A stretch of 64,000 bases of DNA, taken from assembly GCA_934539295.1 (NCBI GenBank), contig CAKTCN010000019.1, positions 1 through 64,000 on the forward strand, read 5' to 3'. The position numbers and the translations under genes were made by a program. Source of the DNA: an uncultured Allosphingosinicella sp. (GTDB taxonomy: Bacteria > Pseudomonadota > Alphaproteobacteria > Sphingomonadales > Sphingomonadaceae). Positions 9,385 to 19,248 of the stretch are shown in pieces. How positions within the stretch are numbered: the stretch's first letter is position 1; the number at the start of each line of letters is the position of its first letter. The notes below the pieces were generated by a model, which worked only from the letters and a program-made list of their open reading frames with translations, did not search any database and was not told the origin of the DNA.

Positions 9385-10464
9385 ATGTCGGATATCGAGA
9401 ATATGAGCGAGGATTGGACTGCGCGCATCGCCGCCGCCGCCGATCTCCAGGCACTGGAAGCCGAGCGCGTCGCAGCGCTGGGCAAGCAGGGCGCGGTGAC
9501 GCAATTGCTGAAGACGCTGGGCGGCATGTCGCCCAAGGAGCGGCTGGCAAAGGGTCCGCCGATCCAGGGGCTGCGTGAGAGCATTACGGGGGCGATTGCT
9601 GCGCGCAAGGAGGCGCTGGAGACGGCCGAGCTGGAGCGGCGCCTTGCCACCGAGGCGCTCGACATGACGCTGCCGACCGCCGCCGCGCCGCAAGGATCGG
9701 TGCATCCGGTCTCCCAGGTCATGGATGAACTGGCCGAAATCTTCGCCGATCTCGGCTTCTCGGTCGCGACCGGGCCGGAGATCGAGGACGACTGGCACAA
9801 TTTCAGCGCGCTCAACATTCCCGAAAGCCATCCGGCACGGGCGATGCACGACACCTTCTACTTCGATCGGGAGGATGGCGAGGGGCGCCGCATGCTGCTG
9901 CGCACCCACACCTCGCCCGTGCAGATCCGCACCATGATGGCCAACAAACCGCCGATCCGCATCATCGCGCCGGGCCGCGTATACCGGTCGGACAGCGATG
10001 CCACGCACACGCCGATGTTCCACCAGATCGAAGGCCTGGTGATCGACCGCGGCATCCATCTCGGCCATCTCAAATGGACGCTGGAGACCTTCCTCAAGGC
10101 CTTTTTCGAGCGCGACGACATCGTGCTGCGCCTGCGCCCGTCCTATTTCCCCTTCACCGAGCCGTCGGCCGAGGTCGATGTCGGCTACACGATCGAGAAG
10201 GGCCGCCGCGTGATCGGCGGGTCGGAGGGCTGGATGGAGGTGCTGGGCTCCGGGATGGTCCACCCCAAGGTCATCGCAGCCTGCGGGCTCGATCCCGACG
10301 AATATCAGGGCTTCGCGTTCGGCACCGGCGTCGACCGGCTAGCGATGCTGAAATATGGCATGGACGATCTGCGTCCCTTCTTCGACGGCGATCTGCGCTG
10401 GCTGAAGCATTACGGGTTTGCGGCGCTGGATGTGCCCACGCTGAGCGGGGGAGTCGGCGCATGA
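9385..10464 (+). CDS. pheS: Phenylalanine-tRNA ligase alpha subunit PheS
   Basis: A 359-residue catalytic subunit of the class II alpha2-beta2 enzyme charging tRNA-Phe. The N-terminal coiled coil (about residues 5-95) binds tRNA. Motif 2 is visible as [12 protein letters not shown] after the [15 protein letters not shown] segment, and motif 3 as [17 protein letters not shown]. The ATG was chosen because it gives the expected N-terminus; upstream in-frame codons would run into the divergent gene. The stop overlaps the pheT ATG by four bases (ATGA). Confidence 0.96.
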   Translation: MSDIENMSEDWTARIAAAADLQALEAERVAALGKQGAVTQLLKTLGGMSPKERLAKGPPIQGLRESITGAIAARKEALETAELERRLATEALDMTLPTAAAPQGSVHPVSQVMDELAEIFADLGFSVATGPEIEDDWHNFSALNIPESHPARAMHDTFYFDREDGEGRRMLLRTHTSPVQIRTMMANKPPIRIIAPGRVYRSDSDATHTPMFHQIEGLVIDRGIHLGHLKWTLETFLKAFFERDDIVLRLRPSYFPFTEPSAEVDVGYTIEKGRRVIGGSEGWMEVLGSGMVHPKVIAACGLDPDEYQGFAFGTGVDRLAMLKYGMDDLRPFFDGDLRWLKHYGFAALDVPTLSGGVGA

Positions 10465-12848
10465 AGTTCACCCTCTCCTGGCTGAAGGAGCATCTGGAAA
10501 CCGATGCGAGCCTGAACGACATCCTCGACGCGCTGACCCGCGTGGGGCTGGAGGTCGAGGGCGTCGAGAACCCGGCCGAGAAGCTGGCCGGCTTCCGCAT
10601 CGCGCGCGTGCTCACGGCCGAACGCCACCCGCAGGCCGACAAGCTCCAGGTGCTGAGCGTCGATACCGGCGAGGGCGCACCGCTCCAGGTGGTGTGCGGC
10701 GCACCCAACGCGCGCGCCGGCCTCGTCGGCGTGCTCGGGCTTCCCGGCGCCACGGTGCCGGCCAACGGCATGCAGCTGAAGGTCTCGGCGATCCGGGGCG
10801 TCGAATCGAACGGCATGATGTGCTCCAGCCGCGAGCTGGACCTGGGCGATGACCATGACGGCATCATCGAGCTCGCCGAAGATGCGCCGGTCGGCACCGC
10901 CTTCTCCGACTTCGCCGGCCTTGATGATCCGGTCATCGACGTGTCGATCACGCCCAATCGGCAGGATGCGATGGGCGTCCGCGGCATCGCGCGCGACCTC
11001 GCAGCGGCGGGTCTCGGCATGCTCAAGCCGCTCGCCCAGGTGTACAAAGTCGATCGGCTGGAGCCGATCGCGGGAACCGAACCCGCGCCGGATGTGCGCA
11101 CCGACGATCCCGAAGGCTGCCCCGCTTTCTACGCGCAGGCGGTCTCCGGCATCACCAACGGTGCCTCGCCGGCTTGGATGGCGTCCAAGCTGAAGGCGAT
11201 CGGGCAGAAGCCGATCTCCGTGCTCGTCGACATCACCAACTTCGTGTCGATCGATCTCGGCCGTCCGCTGCACGTCTATGACCGTGCCAAGCTGTCGGGA
11301 GCGCTGGTGGCGCGCAAGGCGAAGGCCGGTGAGCAGGTCGAGGCGCTGAACGGCAAGACCTACACGCTCGACGAGACCATGACGGTGATCGCCGACAATC
11401 TGGCGGTGCACGACATTGGCGGTATCATGGGGGGGGCGCATTCGGGCGTGTCCGACACCACGACCGATGTGCTGATCGAATGCGCCTTCTTCGATCCAGA
11501 ACATATCGCGCGGGCCGGCCAAAAGCTCGGCATCACCTCCGACGCGCGTCAGCGGTTCGAGCGCGGCGTCGATCCCGCCTTCCTGGAGGATGGGCTGGCG
11601 ATCGCGACGAAGCTGGTGCTCGACCATTGCGGCGGCACGCCGAGCGCGATCACGCGAGCGGGCGCAGCCCCGGTGCCCGGTAAGACGATCGCCTATGATC
11701 CGTCACGTGCGGAAAGCTTGGGCGGCCTCGCGGTGGCACCGGAGCGGCAGAAGGACATTCTCGCGCGGCTCGGCTTTACCGTGTCCGACGACTGGCAGGT
11801 TGGCGTGCCGAGCTGGCGCCGTGATGTGGACGGATCGGCCGACCTGGTCGAGGAAGTGATCCGCATCGAGGGCATCGACAATGTGCCGTCGGCCCCGCTG
11901 CCGCGCGCACCGGGCGTCGCCACGCCGACCGCCACGCCCGAGCAGCTGGTCGAGCGCCGCGTGCGCCGCACGGCGGCCGCACGGGGCCTCTCGGAAGCTG
12001 TGACGTGGAGCTTCATCTCGGAAAGCGAAGCCGAAGCGTTCGGCGGCTCGGCCTGGATCCTCGCTAACCCGATCAGCGAGGAGATGAAGGCGATGCGGCC
12101 TTCGCTGCTTCCCGGCCTCCTCGCCGCCGCTCGCCGCAATATCGCGCGCGGGTCCGGCAGCCTGCGCCTGTTCGAGGTCGGTCGCCGCTATCTGGAGGAC
12201 GGCGAACGGCTGACGCTCGGCATCCTGCTGGCCGGCGATGCGGCCGAGCGGCACTGGCGTTCGGGCAAGGCGCGCGGCGTCGATGCGTATGATGCCAAGG
12301 CGGAGGCGCTGGCGCTCCTCGCTGCGGCCGGTGCGCCTGTGGATAATCTCCAAGCGTTGGGCGGTGCGTCGGGCGCTTATCATAGCGGCCGTTCGGCGCG
12401 CCTTGCGCTCGGGCCCAAGAATGCGCTGGCCGAGTTCGGCGAACTGCATCCCAGCATGTTGAGGCGGTTCGACATTTCCGGACCGGTCGTGGCGGCGGAA
12501 ATCTTCCTTGACGCCATTCCGCAGAAGCGCGCGGGGTCGCACATGCGCAGCGCCTATGCGCCGCCTGCGCTACAGGCGGTCACCCGCGACTTCGCCTTCC
12601 TCATGCCGGCCGGCAATGCTGCCGACCAGCTTGTGCGGGCGGTGCGCGGTGCCGACAAGCAGGCGATCACGGGTGTGAAGCTGTTCGACATCTTTGCCGG
12701 CCAGGGCGTTCCGGAAGGCGAGAAGTCGGTGGCGGTGGAAGTCACGCTTCAGCCCGGCGAGAAGAGCTTCACCGACGAGGAGTTGAAAGGCATTTCCGCC
12801 CGGATCGTGGCGGCGGCGACGAAGGCCGGCGCGCGGCTCAGGGACTAA
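10461..12848 (+). CDS. pheT: Phenylalanine-tRNA ligase beta subunit PheT
   Basis: A 795-residue beta subunit of phenylalanyl-tRNA synthetase. In order: N-terminal module starting [12 protein letters not shown], an EMAP/OB tRNA-binding domain at about 40-150 ([10 protein letters not shown]), the B3/B4 editing domain ([14 protein letters not shown]), B5, a catalytic-like domain, and the C-terminal anticodon-binding FDX-ACB domain ([11 protein letters not shown]). Length and architecture are normal. It is translationally coupled to pheS. The gene is followed by a palindromic intergenic repeat. Confidence 0.96.
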   Translation: MKFTLSWLKEHLETDASLNDILDALTRVGLEVEGVENPAEKLAGFRIARVLTAERHPQADKLQVLSVDTGEGAPLQVVCGAPNARAGLVGVLGLPGATVPANGMQLKVSAIRGVESNGMMCSSRELDLGDDHDGIIELAEDAPVGTAFSDFAGLDDPVIDVSITPNRQDAMGVRGIARDLAAAGLGMLKPLAQVYKVDRLEPIAGTEPAPDVRTDDPEGCPAFYAQAVSGITNGASPAWMASKLKAIGQKPISVLVDITNFVSIDLGRPLHVYDRAKLSGALVARKAKAGEQVEALNGKTYTLDETMTVIADNLAVHDIGGIMGGAHSGVSDTTTDVLIECAFFDPEHIARAGQKLGITSDARQRFERGVDPAFLEDGLAIATKLVLDHCGGTPSAITRAGAAPVPGKTIAYDPSRAESLGGLAVAPERQKDILARLGFTVSDDWQVGVPSWRRDVDGSADLVEEVIRIEGIDNVPSAPLPRAPGVATPTATPEQLVERRVRRTAAARGLSEAVTWSFISESEAEAFGGSAWILANPISEEMKAMRPSLLPGLLAAARRNIARGSGSLRLFEVGRRYLEDGERLTLGILLAGDAAERHWRSGKARGVDAYDAKAEALALLAAAGAPVDNLQALGGASGAYHSGRSARLALGPKNALAEFGELHPSMLRRFDISGPVVAAEIFLDAIPQKRAGSHMRSAYAPPALQAVTRDFAFLMPAGNAADQLVRAVRGADKQAITGVKLFDIFAGQGVPEGEKSVAVEVTLQPGEKSFTDEELKGISARIVAAATKAGARLRD

Positions 12849-12882
12849 ACGATCGACATTCAGCTATTCTCTCCTTTTCCGC

Positions 12883-12984
12883 TCATTCTTAGGAGGGGCT
12901 GAGCGAAGTCGAAGCCCCGTCTCGAAGGACAGCACCAGTCCTTCGAGACGCCATTTCGACAGGCTCAATGGCTCCTCAGAATGA
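12883..12984. repeat. Long imperfect palindrome, REP-like intergenic element
   Basis: About 102 bp between the convergent pheT and plsC. The outer arms TCATTCTTAGGAGG and CCTCAGAATGA-like are inverted; the central arms TCTCGAAGGAC and GTCCTTCGAGA pair perfectly around a six-base loop (AGCACC). The half-motifs GCGAAGTCGAA and TTCGACAGGCTCA resemble intergenic palindromes I know to be common in sphingomonads. As RNA it would form one long hairpin and could end transcription from both sides. Only one copy is seen in this window. Confidence 0.7.
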
Positions 12985-13039
12985 ACGGGTAAGAGAGATA
13001 CTCACTCCAACATCGGGAACATCCTGAAGGGGATGCGGT

Positions 13040-13735
13040 CTAAAGCGGAGTATCCAGCGCGTTCATGCCGGTATGAACGCGCTGCTCCACTTCGGCCCGG
13101 GGCAAGCCTGCCGGTATCTCCTGGCCGAAGCGGAAGGTGATGGTGCCGGGGTGCTTCAGGAAACTGTTGCGGCCCCACAGCCTGCCGCTGTCGATCGCCA
13201 CGGGCACCACCGGCAGGCCGATCGCGCGATACAGGCCCGCAAAGCCGGGCTGGAGCGGCGGCCGCTCGCCCGGCGCGACGCGGGTGCCCTCGGGAAAGAT
13301 CACAATGCCGCGCCCTTGGGCGATCGCGGCCCTGCCGTCGCGCATCATCTCCCGCAGCGCCGCTGCTCCTGCCTTGCGATCGACCGAAACGGCGCCATAG
13401 AGCTTGGCGATCTTGCCCCAGCCGGGTGTGTCGGTCAGTTCCTTCTTCATGACCACGGCCGGCCGGTCGAGCAGGCGGACGAACTCCAGCGTTTCGTACA
13501 TCGACTGGTGCTTGGCCGCGATCAGAACGGGGCGGGTGGGCAGCGTTCCTTCCACCCGCGTACGGATGCCGAGCAGGTTGCGCGCGAGCCAGGCATGCCC
13601 CCGCGTCCAGAAGACGGCAGCCGAGATGACGGGCGCCTGGCCGAACGGGGCACCCGCGAATGCCATAAGCACGGCAAGAACCGTAAACGGGTAAAAGAGA
13701 AGCGTGAAAAGCGCAGATCGCAGCCAGATCATCAT
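13040..13735 (-). CDS. plsC: 1-acyl-sn-glycerol-3-phosphate acyltransferase (PlsC family)
   Basis: A 231-residue membrane-associated acyltransferase that makes phosphatidic acid from lysophosphatidate. It has an N-terminal helix (residues 5-28), the catalytic H-x4-acid motif as HQSMYE (His76, Glu81; Glu replaces the usual Asp), the IFPEGTR glycerophosphate-binding block, and a late VPVAIDSG segment. The start lies inside the end of the ydcF gene by four bases, so it is last in the ftsE-ftsX-ydcF-plsC string. The Glu variant is common in the LPLAT superfamily, so substrate is probable rather than certain. Confidence 0.87.
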   Translation of the reverse strand: MMIWLRSALFTLLFYPFTVLAVLMAFAGAPFGQAPVISAAVFWTRGHAWLARNLLGIRTRVEGTLPTRPVLIAAKHQSMYETLEFVRLLDRPAVVMKKELTDTPGWGKIAKLYGAVSVDRKAGAAALREMMRDGRAAIAQGRGIVIFPEGTRVAPGERPPLQPGFAGLYRAIGLPVVPVAIDSGRLWGRNSFLKHPGTITFRFGQEIPAGLPRAEVEQRVHTGMNALDTPL

Positions 13736-14262
13736 ATTCCGATCACCACCGCGGCACGGCGCAGCAGATATTTGTTATATTCGGTGAAGAGGGCGCGGAA
13801 GCTGGCATTGCTGTCGACCGGGTCGCTCAGCACTTCGATCGTGGGCCCGAGTTCGCGCACCAGTTCAAACCGGGCACGCGGCATATGCCAGTCGGTAGTC
13901 ACCAGCCGCACCGATCGGAAGCCACGCTGCTGCACCCAACGGGCAGTCTCCGTCCCATTGGATCGAGTATCGACCGATTCCCGACCGAGATCGATGCAGC
14001 AATCAAACAGCCGCACCGGTACGTCGTAGCGCTCCGCCAATTCCACCGGGCGCACCGTGCGATCGACGCCGGAGATCAGCAGCCGCACCGCTCGCTTGTC
14101 CTGCAGCAGGTCCAGTCCGCGCTCGATCCTGCCCGCCCCGCCCGTCAGGACGACGATGCCGTCGGTACGCTCGTTCCCCGCGGGCGTAGGCAGCAGCACC
14201 ACGAACAAGGCATAGCCCAGCACGTAGAGCAGGAGCAGCAAGGAGAATAAGCGGCTGATCAT
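13732..14262 (-). CDS. YdcF/SanA-like DUF218 protein
   Basis: A 176-residue protein with one N-terminal membrane helix (about residues 4-24) and a DUF218 domain opening with GIVVLTGGAGRIERGL, then LLISGV and TRSNGTETARW. DUF218 proteins such as YdcF, SanA and ElyC are linked to envelope integrity and lipid-carrier metabolism; the reaction is not established. The ATG at 14262 was preferred over longer frames because it overlaps the ftsX stop by four bases and gives the usual short N-terminus. The chain continues into plsC with another four-base overlap. Confidence 0.8.
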   Translation of the reverse strand: MISRLFSLLLLLYVLGYALFVVLLPTPAGNERTDGIVVLTGGAGRIERGLDLLQDKRAVRLLISGVDRTVRPVELAERYDVPVRLFDCCIDLGRESVDTRSNGTETARWVQQRGFRSVRLVTTDWHMPRARFELVRELGPTIEVLSDPVDSNASFRALFTEYNKYLLRRAAVVIGI

Positions 14263-15179
14263 CTGTTTGCGTTCAATGCCCGCAAAAGGGTGATGCGGGC
14301 AACCAGCATGGCAAGAAGTGCGCCCCCTAGGGGCAGGGTAAGGAGTGCAAGCATCTGCATCAAAGGCCCGCCAGGCGTGGCGAGGGGTACATCGCCAAGC
14401 GCCTGCCATCGCCGAATGACCAGCAGCAGCGCCAGCATGGCGCCGAGCCAGCCGGCCATGCCACCAAGCAGGACCTCCAGTCCCGCTCGCCGTTCAAACA
14501 TCCGCACCAGCTGTCGGTCGGTTGCGCCGAGAAGGTGCATAAGGCCGATCGTGTCATCGTGCATCGCCAATGATGCCCGTGCCGCCAGCGACACCACGGC
14601 GGCCAACCCTGCCAACGTGACGAGGGCGAGCCCGGCCGAAAGCCAGCGAAGCAGCGACACGAACTCCCGCACAGGTGCCAGCCACTGCGCCTCGGCATTC
14701 ACGATCGCGGACGGCACGGCAAGCGCCACTGCTCTCCGGATCGCGGCCTGGTCTGCGCCCGCCCGGACGTCCGCCTCGATCAGGGCGGGTACCGGCACCT
14801 CCGCCCCGCCGCCCAGCCATGGTTCGAGAAGCCTCTGCATCTCTGCCGCGGTTACCCGGCGCACGGATGTGATGCCCGGATGCGCTTTCAACAGCGTCAG
14901 GGCCCGCTTCGCGTCCGCCTCGCGCACGGTGGGGTGGGCGGTCATCACCTGCACCGTCAATCGTTCGCTCCCTGACAGGCGCAGCGCCGCGCCTGACAAG
15001 GTCAGTGCGGCGGCCGCGGCGAGCGTCGTCAGGAACAGCAGGATGCCGACGATGAGCGGCATCGGCCCGCCCGACCGAGGCAGCGAGCGAGGAGGCGTAG
15101 GCCGGTTCAGCGGATAGCTCCGCCGGGAGGGTAGCGCAGGGCTCCCGTGGGATCCGACATTCGTCCTCGGTCCAGCCAC
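14259..15179 (-). CDS. ftsX: Cell division protein FtsX
   Basis: About 306 residues: a cytoplasmic N-terminus, helix 1 (PMPLIVGILLFLTTLAAAA), an extracytoplasmic domain of about 100 residues, and three further helices of a FtsX/MacB-type permease domain. FtsX pairs with FtsE and couples ATP hydrolysis to septal peptidoglycan hydrolase activation. A GTG start at 15179 is the only standard start upstream of helix 1 and makes the gene overlap ftsE by 73 bp; starting at ATG 15062 would leave almost nothing before helix 1. The periplasmic domain is divergent, as is usual for this protein. Confidence 0.85.
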   Translation of the reverse strand: MAGPRTNVGSHGSPALPSRRSYPLNRPTPPRSLPRSGGPMPLIVGILLFLTTLAAAAALTLSGAALRLSGSERLTVQVMTAHPTVREADAKRALTLLKAHPGITSVRRVTAAEMQRLLEPWLGGGAEVPVPALIEADVRAGADQAAIRRAVALAVPSAIVNAEAQWLAPVREFVSLLRWLSAGLALVTLAGLAAVVSLAARASLAMHDDTIGLMHLLGATDRQLVRMFERRAGLEVLLGGMAGWLGAMLALLLVIRRWQALGDVPLATPGGPLMQMLALLTLPLGGALLAMLVARITLLRALNANR

Positions 15180-15850
15180 AGCATGTGGACGCGCGGCAGC
15201 CGGCCGATCAGGTGTGTGTCGTGCGTCGCGATCACCATGGTCGTACCTGCTTTGTTGAGGGCATCCAGCAGGGTCAGCAAGCGCACGGCCATGTCCGGAT
15301 CGACGTTTCCGGTCGGCTCATCCGCGACCAGCAGGTCGGGTTTGCCGATCACGGCGCGGGCGATGGCAACGCGTTGTTGTTCGCCGCCCGACAAGGTCGC
15401 GGGCAAGGCGGATGCACGCGAACCAAGTCCAACCCAATCGAGCATATCGTTGACGGTGGTGCGCAGCTTCCATTCGGGAACGCCGGCGATGCGCAGCGGC
15501 AAAGCGACATTGTCGAATGCGGACAGGTGCCGGATAAGCCTGAAATCCTGGAACACCACGCCCAAGCGGCGCCGGATCGGCGGCAGGGCGGTGCGGGTCA
15601 GTTCCGCCACATCTTGTCCGAATATCCGAATGCGCCCGCGCGTCGGCCATAGGGCCAGGTAGAGAAGCTTCAGCAACGACGTCTTGCCCGCACCCGAGGC
15701 TCCGGTAAGGAAGTAGAAGCCGCCGCGTTCCAGCGAAAGATTAAGATCGGACAGCACCTCCGCCCCGGTGCCGTAGCGAAGGCCCACATTGTCGAACCGA
15801 ACTATTTCGGATGCTGCGTCCAGACCCGCCTCCTTGCAAGCCGGTGCCAT
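15107..15850 (-). CDS. ftsE: Cell division ATP-binding protein FtsE
   Basis: ABC ATPase partner of FtsX at the septum. Walker A is GASGAGKTS, the signature is LSGGEQQRV, and Walker B is LLVADEPTGNVD, followed by the H-loop ATHD. The ATG at 15850 is annotated conservatively. A CTG at 15823 lies five bases after a perfect AAGGAGG and would give the normal FtsE N-terminus (DAASEIVRFDNVGLRYG), so the true start may be CTG. That start would also widen the gap to the divergent MJ0042 gene to 122 bp. Downstream ftsX overlaps by 73 bp. Confidence 0.92.
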   Translation of the reverse strand: MAPACKEAGLDAASEIVRFDNVGLRYGTGAEVLSDLNLSLERGGFYFLTGASGAGKTSLLKLLYLALWPTRGRIRIFGQDVAELTRTALPPIRRRLGVVFQDFRLIRHLSAFDNVALPLRIAGVPEWKLRTTVNDMLDWVGLGSRASALPATLSGGEQQRVAIARAVIGKPDLLVADEPTGNVDPDMAVRLLTLLDALNKAGTTMVIATHDTHLIGRLPRVHMLWLDRGRMSDPTGALRYPPGGAIR

Positions 15851-15945
15851 TGCACGCGCGAATCCGCCCGTAAAGCGCAGGTCGCTTGCATGGCCGGGCA
15901 GGCTAAGGGTAGTTTTCCCCGCCAAGAGGAGCCAAAGGCCACATC

Positions 15946-16665
15946 ATGATCCTGACCTGTCCCGCCTGCAGCACGCGCTACACGATCCCCGATGGCGCGG
16001 TCGGCGCAGGAGGCAGACAGGTGCGATGCGCCAGTTGCAAGCACAGCTGGTTCCAGGAACCCGCAGCGCCCGAGCCCGAGCCCGAGCCCGAACATGACGA
16101 GCCGAAGGAGGTGGAGGCCGAGATGGCGGAACAGGAGCCGGTCGTGGCAGATCCTGCACCCATGGTCCCGCCCGAACCCGCGATCATCCATGCGCCGGAA
16201 GAGTCCGCTTCCGCTCAGCCGTTCGAAGAAACGCAGGTGGCGGCACCCAGGCAAAGGCGACGCATCGGACTATGGCTGCTGCTGGGCCTCTTCGCCCTCG
16301 TATCGGCTGCTGCAGCTGCCTGGTATTCGGGTAACCTGACCCTGCCTGGCGTCGCGGCCGCACGTGCAGCGGCCGAGCCGCTCAAGATCGACTATGGGCA
16401 GCCGGAGCGGTCGGTCCTGGAAAGCGGCAATGAATTGCTCCGGGTCTACGGCCGCATCGAAAATACCAGCGACCAGCCGCAGCGCCTGCCCCAGATACGC
16501 GCCGAACTGCGCGATCGCCAGGGCGGCCGCGTGGTCCATCGTTTCGCCATTTCGCCGCCCGTGGCCGAACTCGGGCCGAATGAGAGCGCCACCTTCGACA
16601 CGGCCGAAACCAATGTGCCGCAGGCCGCGAACTGGCTTTCACTCAGCTTTGCGCCTTTGGCTTGA
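15946..16665 (+). CDS. MJ0042-type zinc-ribbon membrane protein (DUF3426-like)
   Basis: A 239-residue protein. The N-terminal zinc ribbon has CPAC at residues 5-8 and CASC some 20 residues later with the hallmark RYTIPDGAV. An acidic, Pro-rich linker (EPEPEPEPEHDEPKEVEAEM) follows, then one membrane helix near residues 105-127 and a C-terminal extracytoplasmic domain with ENTSDQPQRLPQIRAEL. Such proteins are widespread in alphaproteobacteria next to ftsE, but their role is unknown; a link to the envelope is inferred from context. Confidence 0.82.
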   Translation: MILTCPACSTRYTIPDGAVGAGGRQVRCASCKHSWFQEPAAPEPEPEPEHDEPKEVEAEMAEQEPVVADPAPMVPPEPAIIHAPEESASAQPFEETQVAAPRQRRRIGLWLLLGLFALVSAAAAAWYSGNLTLPGVAAARAAAEPLKIDYGQPERSVLESGNELLRVYGRIENTSDQPQRLPQIRAELRDRQGGRVVHRFAISPPVAELGPNESATFDTAETNVPQAANWLSLSFAPLA

Positions 16666-16717
16666 AAGCGGATTGCGTCGCCGGATCGGCTTTGCTAGAG
16701 GCGCGCTCCTGCCAAGG

Positions 16718-16737
16718 GTTCACGTGTTTGCGTGAAT
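16718..16737. other. Short hairpin between MJ0042 gene and tRNA-Leu
   Basis: TTCACG and CGTGAA pair around a six-base loop (TGTTTG), 53 bp after the preceding stop and 36 bp before the tRNA. There is no clear T-run, so it may be a weak terminator or a processing structure in the tRNA leader. Confidence 0.35.
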
Positions 16738-16772
16738 CGCAAAGCCGGCTTGTCCGGTCTTTCATCAAATGT

Positions 16773-16859
16773 GCGGTCGTGGCGGAATTGGTAGACGCGC
16801 AACGTTGAGGTCGTTGTGTCCGAAAGGACGTGGAAGTTCGAGTCTTCTCGACCGCACCA
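16773..16859 (+). tRNA. tRNA-Leu (anticodon GAG)
   Basis: A type II tRNA of 87 nt. The acceptor stem GCGGTCG pairs with CGACCGC. The anticodon stem CAACG/CGTTG closes a seven-base loop TTGAGGT giving GAG, and a long variable arm (GTCCGAAAGGAC) identifies leucine. The T-arm carries GTTCGAGTC. CCA is encoded. It reads leucine CTC and CTT codons. A GC-rich hairpin (AGCCGC/GCGGCT) sits 15 bp downstream and may end the transcript. Confidence 0.96.
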
Positions 16860-17124
16860 TTTGATACATGCTTGAAGCCGCTGCGGCGGCTCCCCGATTA
16901 CGATCACTCGACATTGCGACGTCAGCTATGGCGTAGTCCGCGCCGAAGTGCGCTGCGCCAGTTGCGACGGGCATCCTTGCCACGTCTCTTCTGACGGCCC
17001 CGGTGTCGGTCGGCCACCATCATCGCATCGACAGTGCGTCGTCCATCTCGCGGCCGGAGTAAAAGCCGCCGCTGCGCCGTCTGTTCTTGTGGGGTTCAGG
17101 CGGAGGCCGTATCGCTGACCCCCC

Positions 17125-19248
17125 ATGGCCAAGCGACCCTCGTCCGTCCGGCGGACATTCTCCACGATCATCAAGCTCGGGCTCTATGCCGTGCTGCTGG
17201 CACTGATCGCGCTCGCGGTCGCAGTAGGCATCGCGATGAGCTCGCTGCCAAGCTATGCCGAGCTCGCCCGCCGCGACGACCTCGGCCAGATGATCCGCGT
17301 GCGCGCCGCCGACGGGAGCGTGCTCGTGTCGATGGGGCCAAGCTTCGGCCAATGGCTGCGCTATAACGAAATCCCGCCAATCATGGTGGACGCGATGGTA
17401 GCGGTCGAGGATCGCCGCTTTCGCTACCATCCCGGCGTCGACCCGATTGGCATCGTCCGCGGTATCCAGGTGAGCTTCACCGACGGCGGGCGGGTTCGCG
17501 GCGTGTCGACCATCACGCAGCAGCTTGCCCGCAACATCTTCCTGACGCCCAAGCGCGATTATGGGCGCAAGCTGCGCGAGGGCATCCTCGCGCTGGCGCT
17601 GGAGGCGCGCTTCAGCAAGAATCAGATCCTCGAACTGTATCTCAATCGCGTCTATTTCGGTGGCGGGGCCTATGGCATCGACGCGGCATCCCGGCGCTTT
17701 TTCGGCCATTCGGCGCATGAGCTGAACCTGTCGGAGGCGGCGATCATCGCCGGGCTCGTCAAGGCGCCGTCAAATTACTCGCCCACTGCCGATGCGGAAG
17801 CCGCCAAGGATCGCGCCGCCGTCGTGATCGACCTGATGCGCCGCGAGGGCGTAATCAGCGCGTCCGAAGCGGCCTATGCCGAGCCCGCGAACGTCGAGAT
17901 CGTGCCGACGCCGCGCCAGAACAGCGTGCGTTACTTCACCGACTGGGTGCTGCCGCAGCTCGATACCTTGATCGACGAGACGGTGGAGCCGATCGACGTG
18001 TGGACCACGCTCGATCCCAATATGCAACGCGCGGCCGACCAGGCCATCAATGCCAACACGCCCGGCGGAGCACAGGGCGCTTTGGTCAGCCTTGATCAGG
18101 ACGGCGCCGTGCGCGCCATGGTCGGCGGCCGCGACTACGTCGATTCGCTCTACAACCGCGCCACTCAGGCGCAACGCCAGCCGGGATCGGCATTCAAGCT
18201 GTTCGTCTACCTGGCCGCGCTGGAAAGCGGTTATTCGCCGACCCAGGCGGTCGAGGATGCACCGGTCACGATCAACGGCTGGAGCCCTCGCAACAATAGC
18301 CGCACCTTTTCCGGCACGGTGACCTTGCGGGAGGCATTCGCCCGGTCCCTCAACACCGTGTCGGCGCGGATCGGGCAGGATGTCGGCTTTCGCGCGGTCG
18401 CCGACATGGCGCAGCGTTTCGGCATCACGTCCCCGGTCAACACGCACCCATCCATGGTGCTCGGCACGTCGGACGTGCGATTGATCGACATGACCAGGGC
18501 GTTTGCCTCGGTCGCGGCCGAGGGACGCGCCGTCACACCCTATGGGATCCGCCAGGTGACTACGGCGGACGGTCACCTGTTGTACCGGCACCAGCCCAAC
18601 GAAAATCGCGTGCTCGTCGCCCCGTGGGTGGCGGCGCAGATGACCGACCTGCTGCAATCGGCAGTGCTGACGGGGACCGGTCGGGCCGCCAATATCGGCC
18701 GCCCCGTAGCGGGCAAGACGGGCACGACCAGCTCCAACAAGGACGGCTGGTTCATCGGCTTTTCGAGCGGGCTGACGACGGGCGTGTGGATGGGGCGCGA
18801 CGATGCACGCGCGCTGCCTGGCCTCCAGGGTGGGACGTCGCCAGCACGCGCCTTCCAGGCCTTCATGTCCAAGGCCGTTGCGAACCGGCCGGTGACGCCC
18901 TTCAAGACCGACGTGCCCCTTCCCGACTGGCAGACGGAGCCAGACGATGAAGCCTGGTATGGCGAGCCTGACGAGGTGTTGCTCAATCCGGATGGGTCAG
19001 CCGTGCTCGGCCCCGACGGTCAGCCACTGGCCCGTCAGCCGCGCGAACTCAGCCCGGCCGAGCGTGATGCGATCGAGGGGACGGCAGAGCAGCCGGTCGA
19101 GCAGGAGGAGGAGACGCTGGATTCCTGGCTGGATGAAGCGATCCGGCGGGAGCGAGGTCCCCGCGAGGCGCCGGTGCGCCGCGAGCCACGCGTGCCGAAT
19201 GCTCCCGCCCCCGATCGCCAGCCGCGTGACTTGGAACCACGCTTCTAG
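17125..19248 (+). CDS. Penicillin-binding protein 1A family, bifunctional transglycosylase/transpeptidase
   Basis: A 707-residue class A PBP that polymerises and crosslinks peptidoglycan in the periplasm. A cytoplasmic N-terminus and one membrane helix (about 15-38) precede the GT51 domain with catalytic Glu95 in EDRRF and the TITQQLARN block. The transpeptidase domain has Ser355 in SAFK, Ser408 in SLN and Lys531 in KTGT. The last 80 residues are charged and low in complexity. The 265 bp upstream hold only the hairpin downstream of the tRNA; no other gene is visible there. Its last four bases overlap the convergent YgjP-type gene. Confidence 0.93.
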   Translation: MAKRPSSVRRTFSTIIKLGLYAVLLALIALAVAVGIAMSSLPSYAELARRDDLGQMIRVRAADGSVLVSMGPSFGQWLRYNEIPPIMVDAMVAVEDRRFRYHPGVDPIGIVRGIQVSFTDGGRVRGVSTITQQLARNIFLTPKRDYGRKLREGILALALEARFSKNQILELYLNRVYFGGGAYGIDAASRRFFGHSAHELNLSEAAIIAGLVKAPSNYSPTADAEAAKDRAAVVIDLMRREGVISASEAAYAEPANVEIVPTPRQNSVRYFTDWVLPQLDTLIDETVEPIDVWTTLDPNMQRAADQAINANTPGGAQGALVSLDQDGAVRAMVGGRDYVDSLYNRATQAQRQPGSAFKLFVYLAALESGYSPTQAVEDAPVTINGWSPRNNSRTFSGTVTLREAFARSLNTVSARIGQDVGFRAVADMAQRFGITSPVNTHPSMVLGTSDVRLIDMTRAFASVAAEGRAVTPYGIRQVTTADGHLLYRHQPNENRVLVAPWVAAQMTDLLQSAVLTGTGRAANIGRPVAGKTGTTSSNKDGWFIGFSSGLTTGVWMGRDDARALPGLQGGTSPARAFQAFMSKAVANRPVTPFKTDVPLPDWQTEPDDEAWYGEPDEVLLNPDGSAVLGPDGQPLARQPRELSPAERDAIEGTAEQPVEQEEETLDSWLDEAIRRERGPREAPVRREPRVPNAPAPDRQPRDLEPRF

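Noticed and set aside
16860..17124. Gene or second tRNA after tRNA-Leu
   Set aside because: No cloverleaf, no plausible start with ribosome-binding site; only a GC-rich hairpin near 16870.
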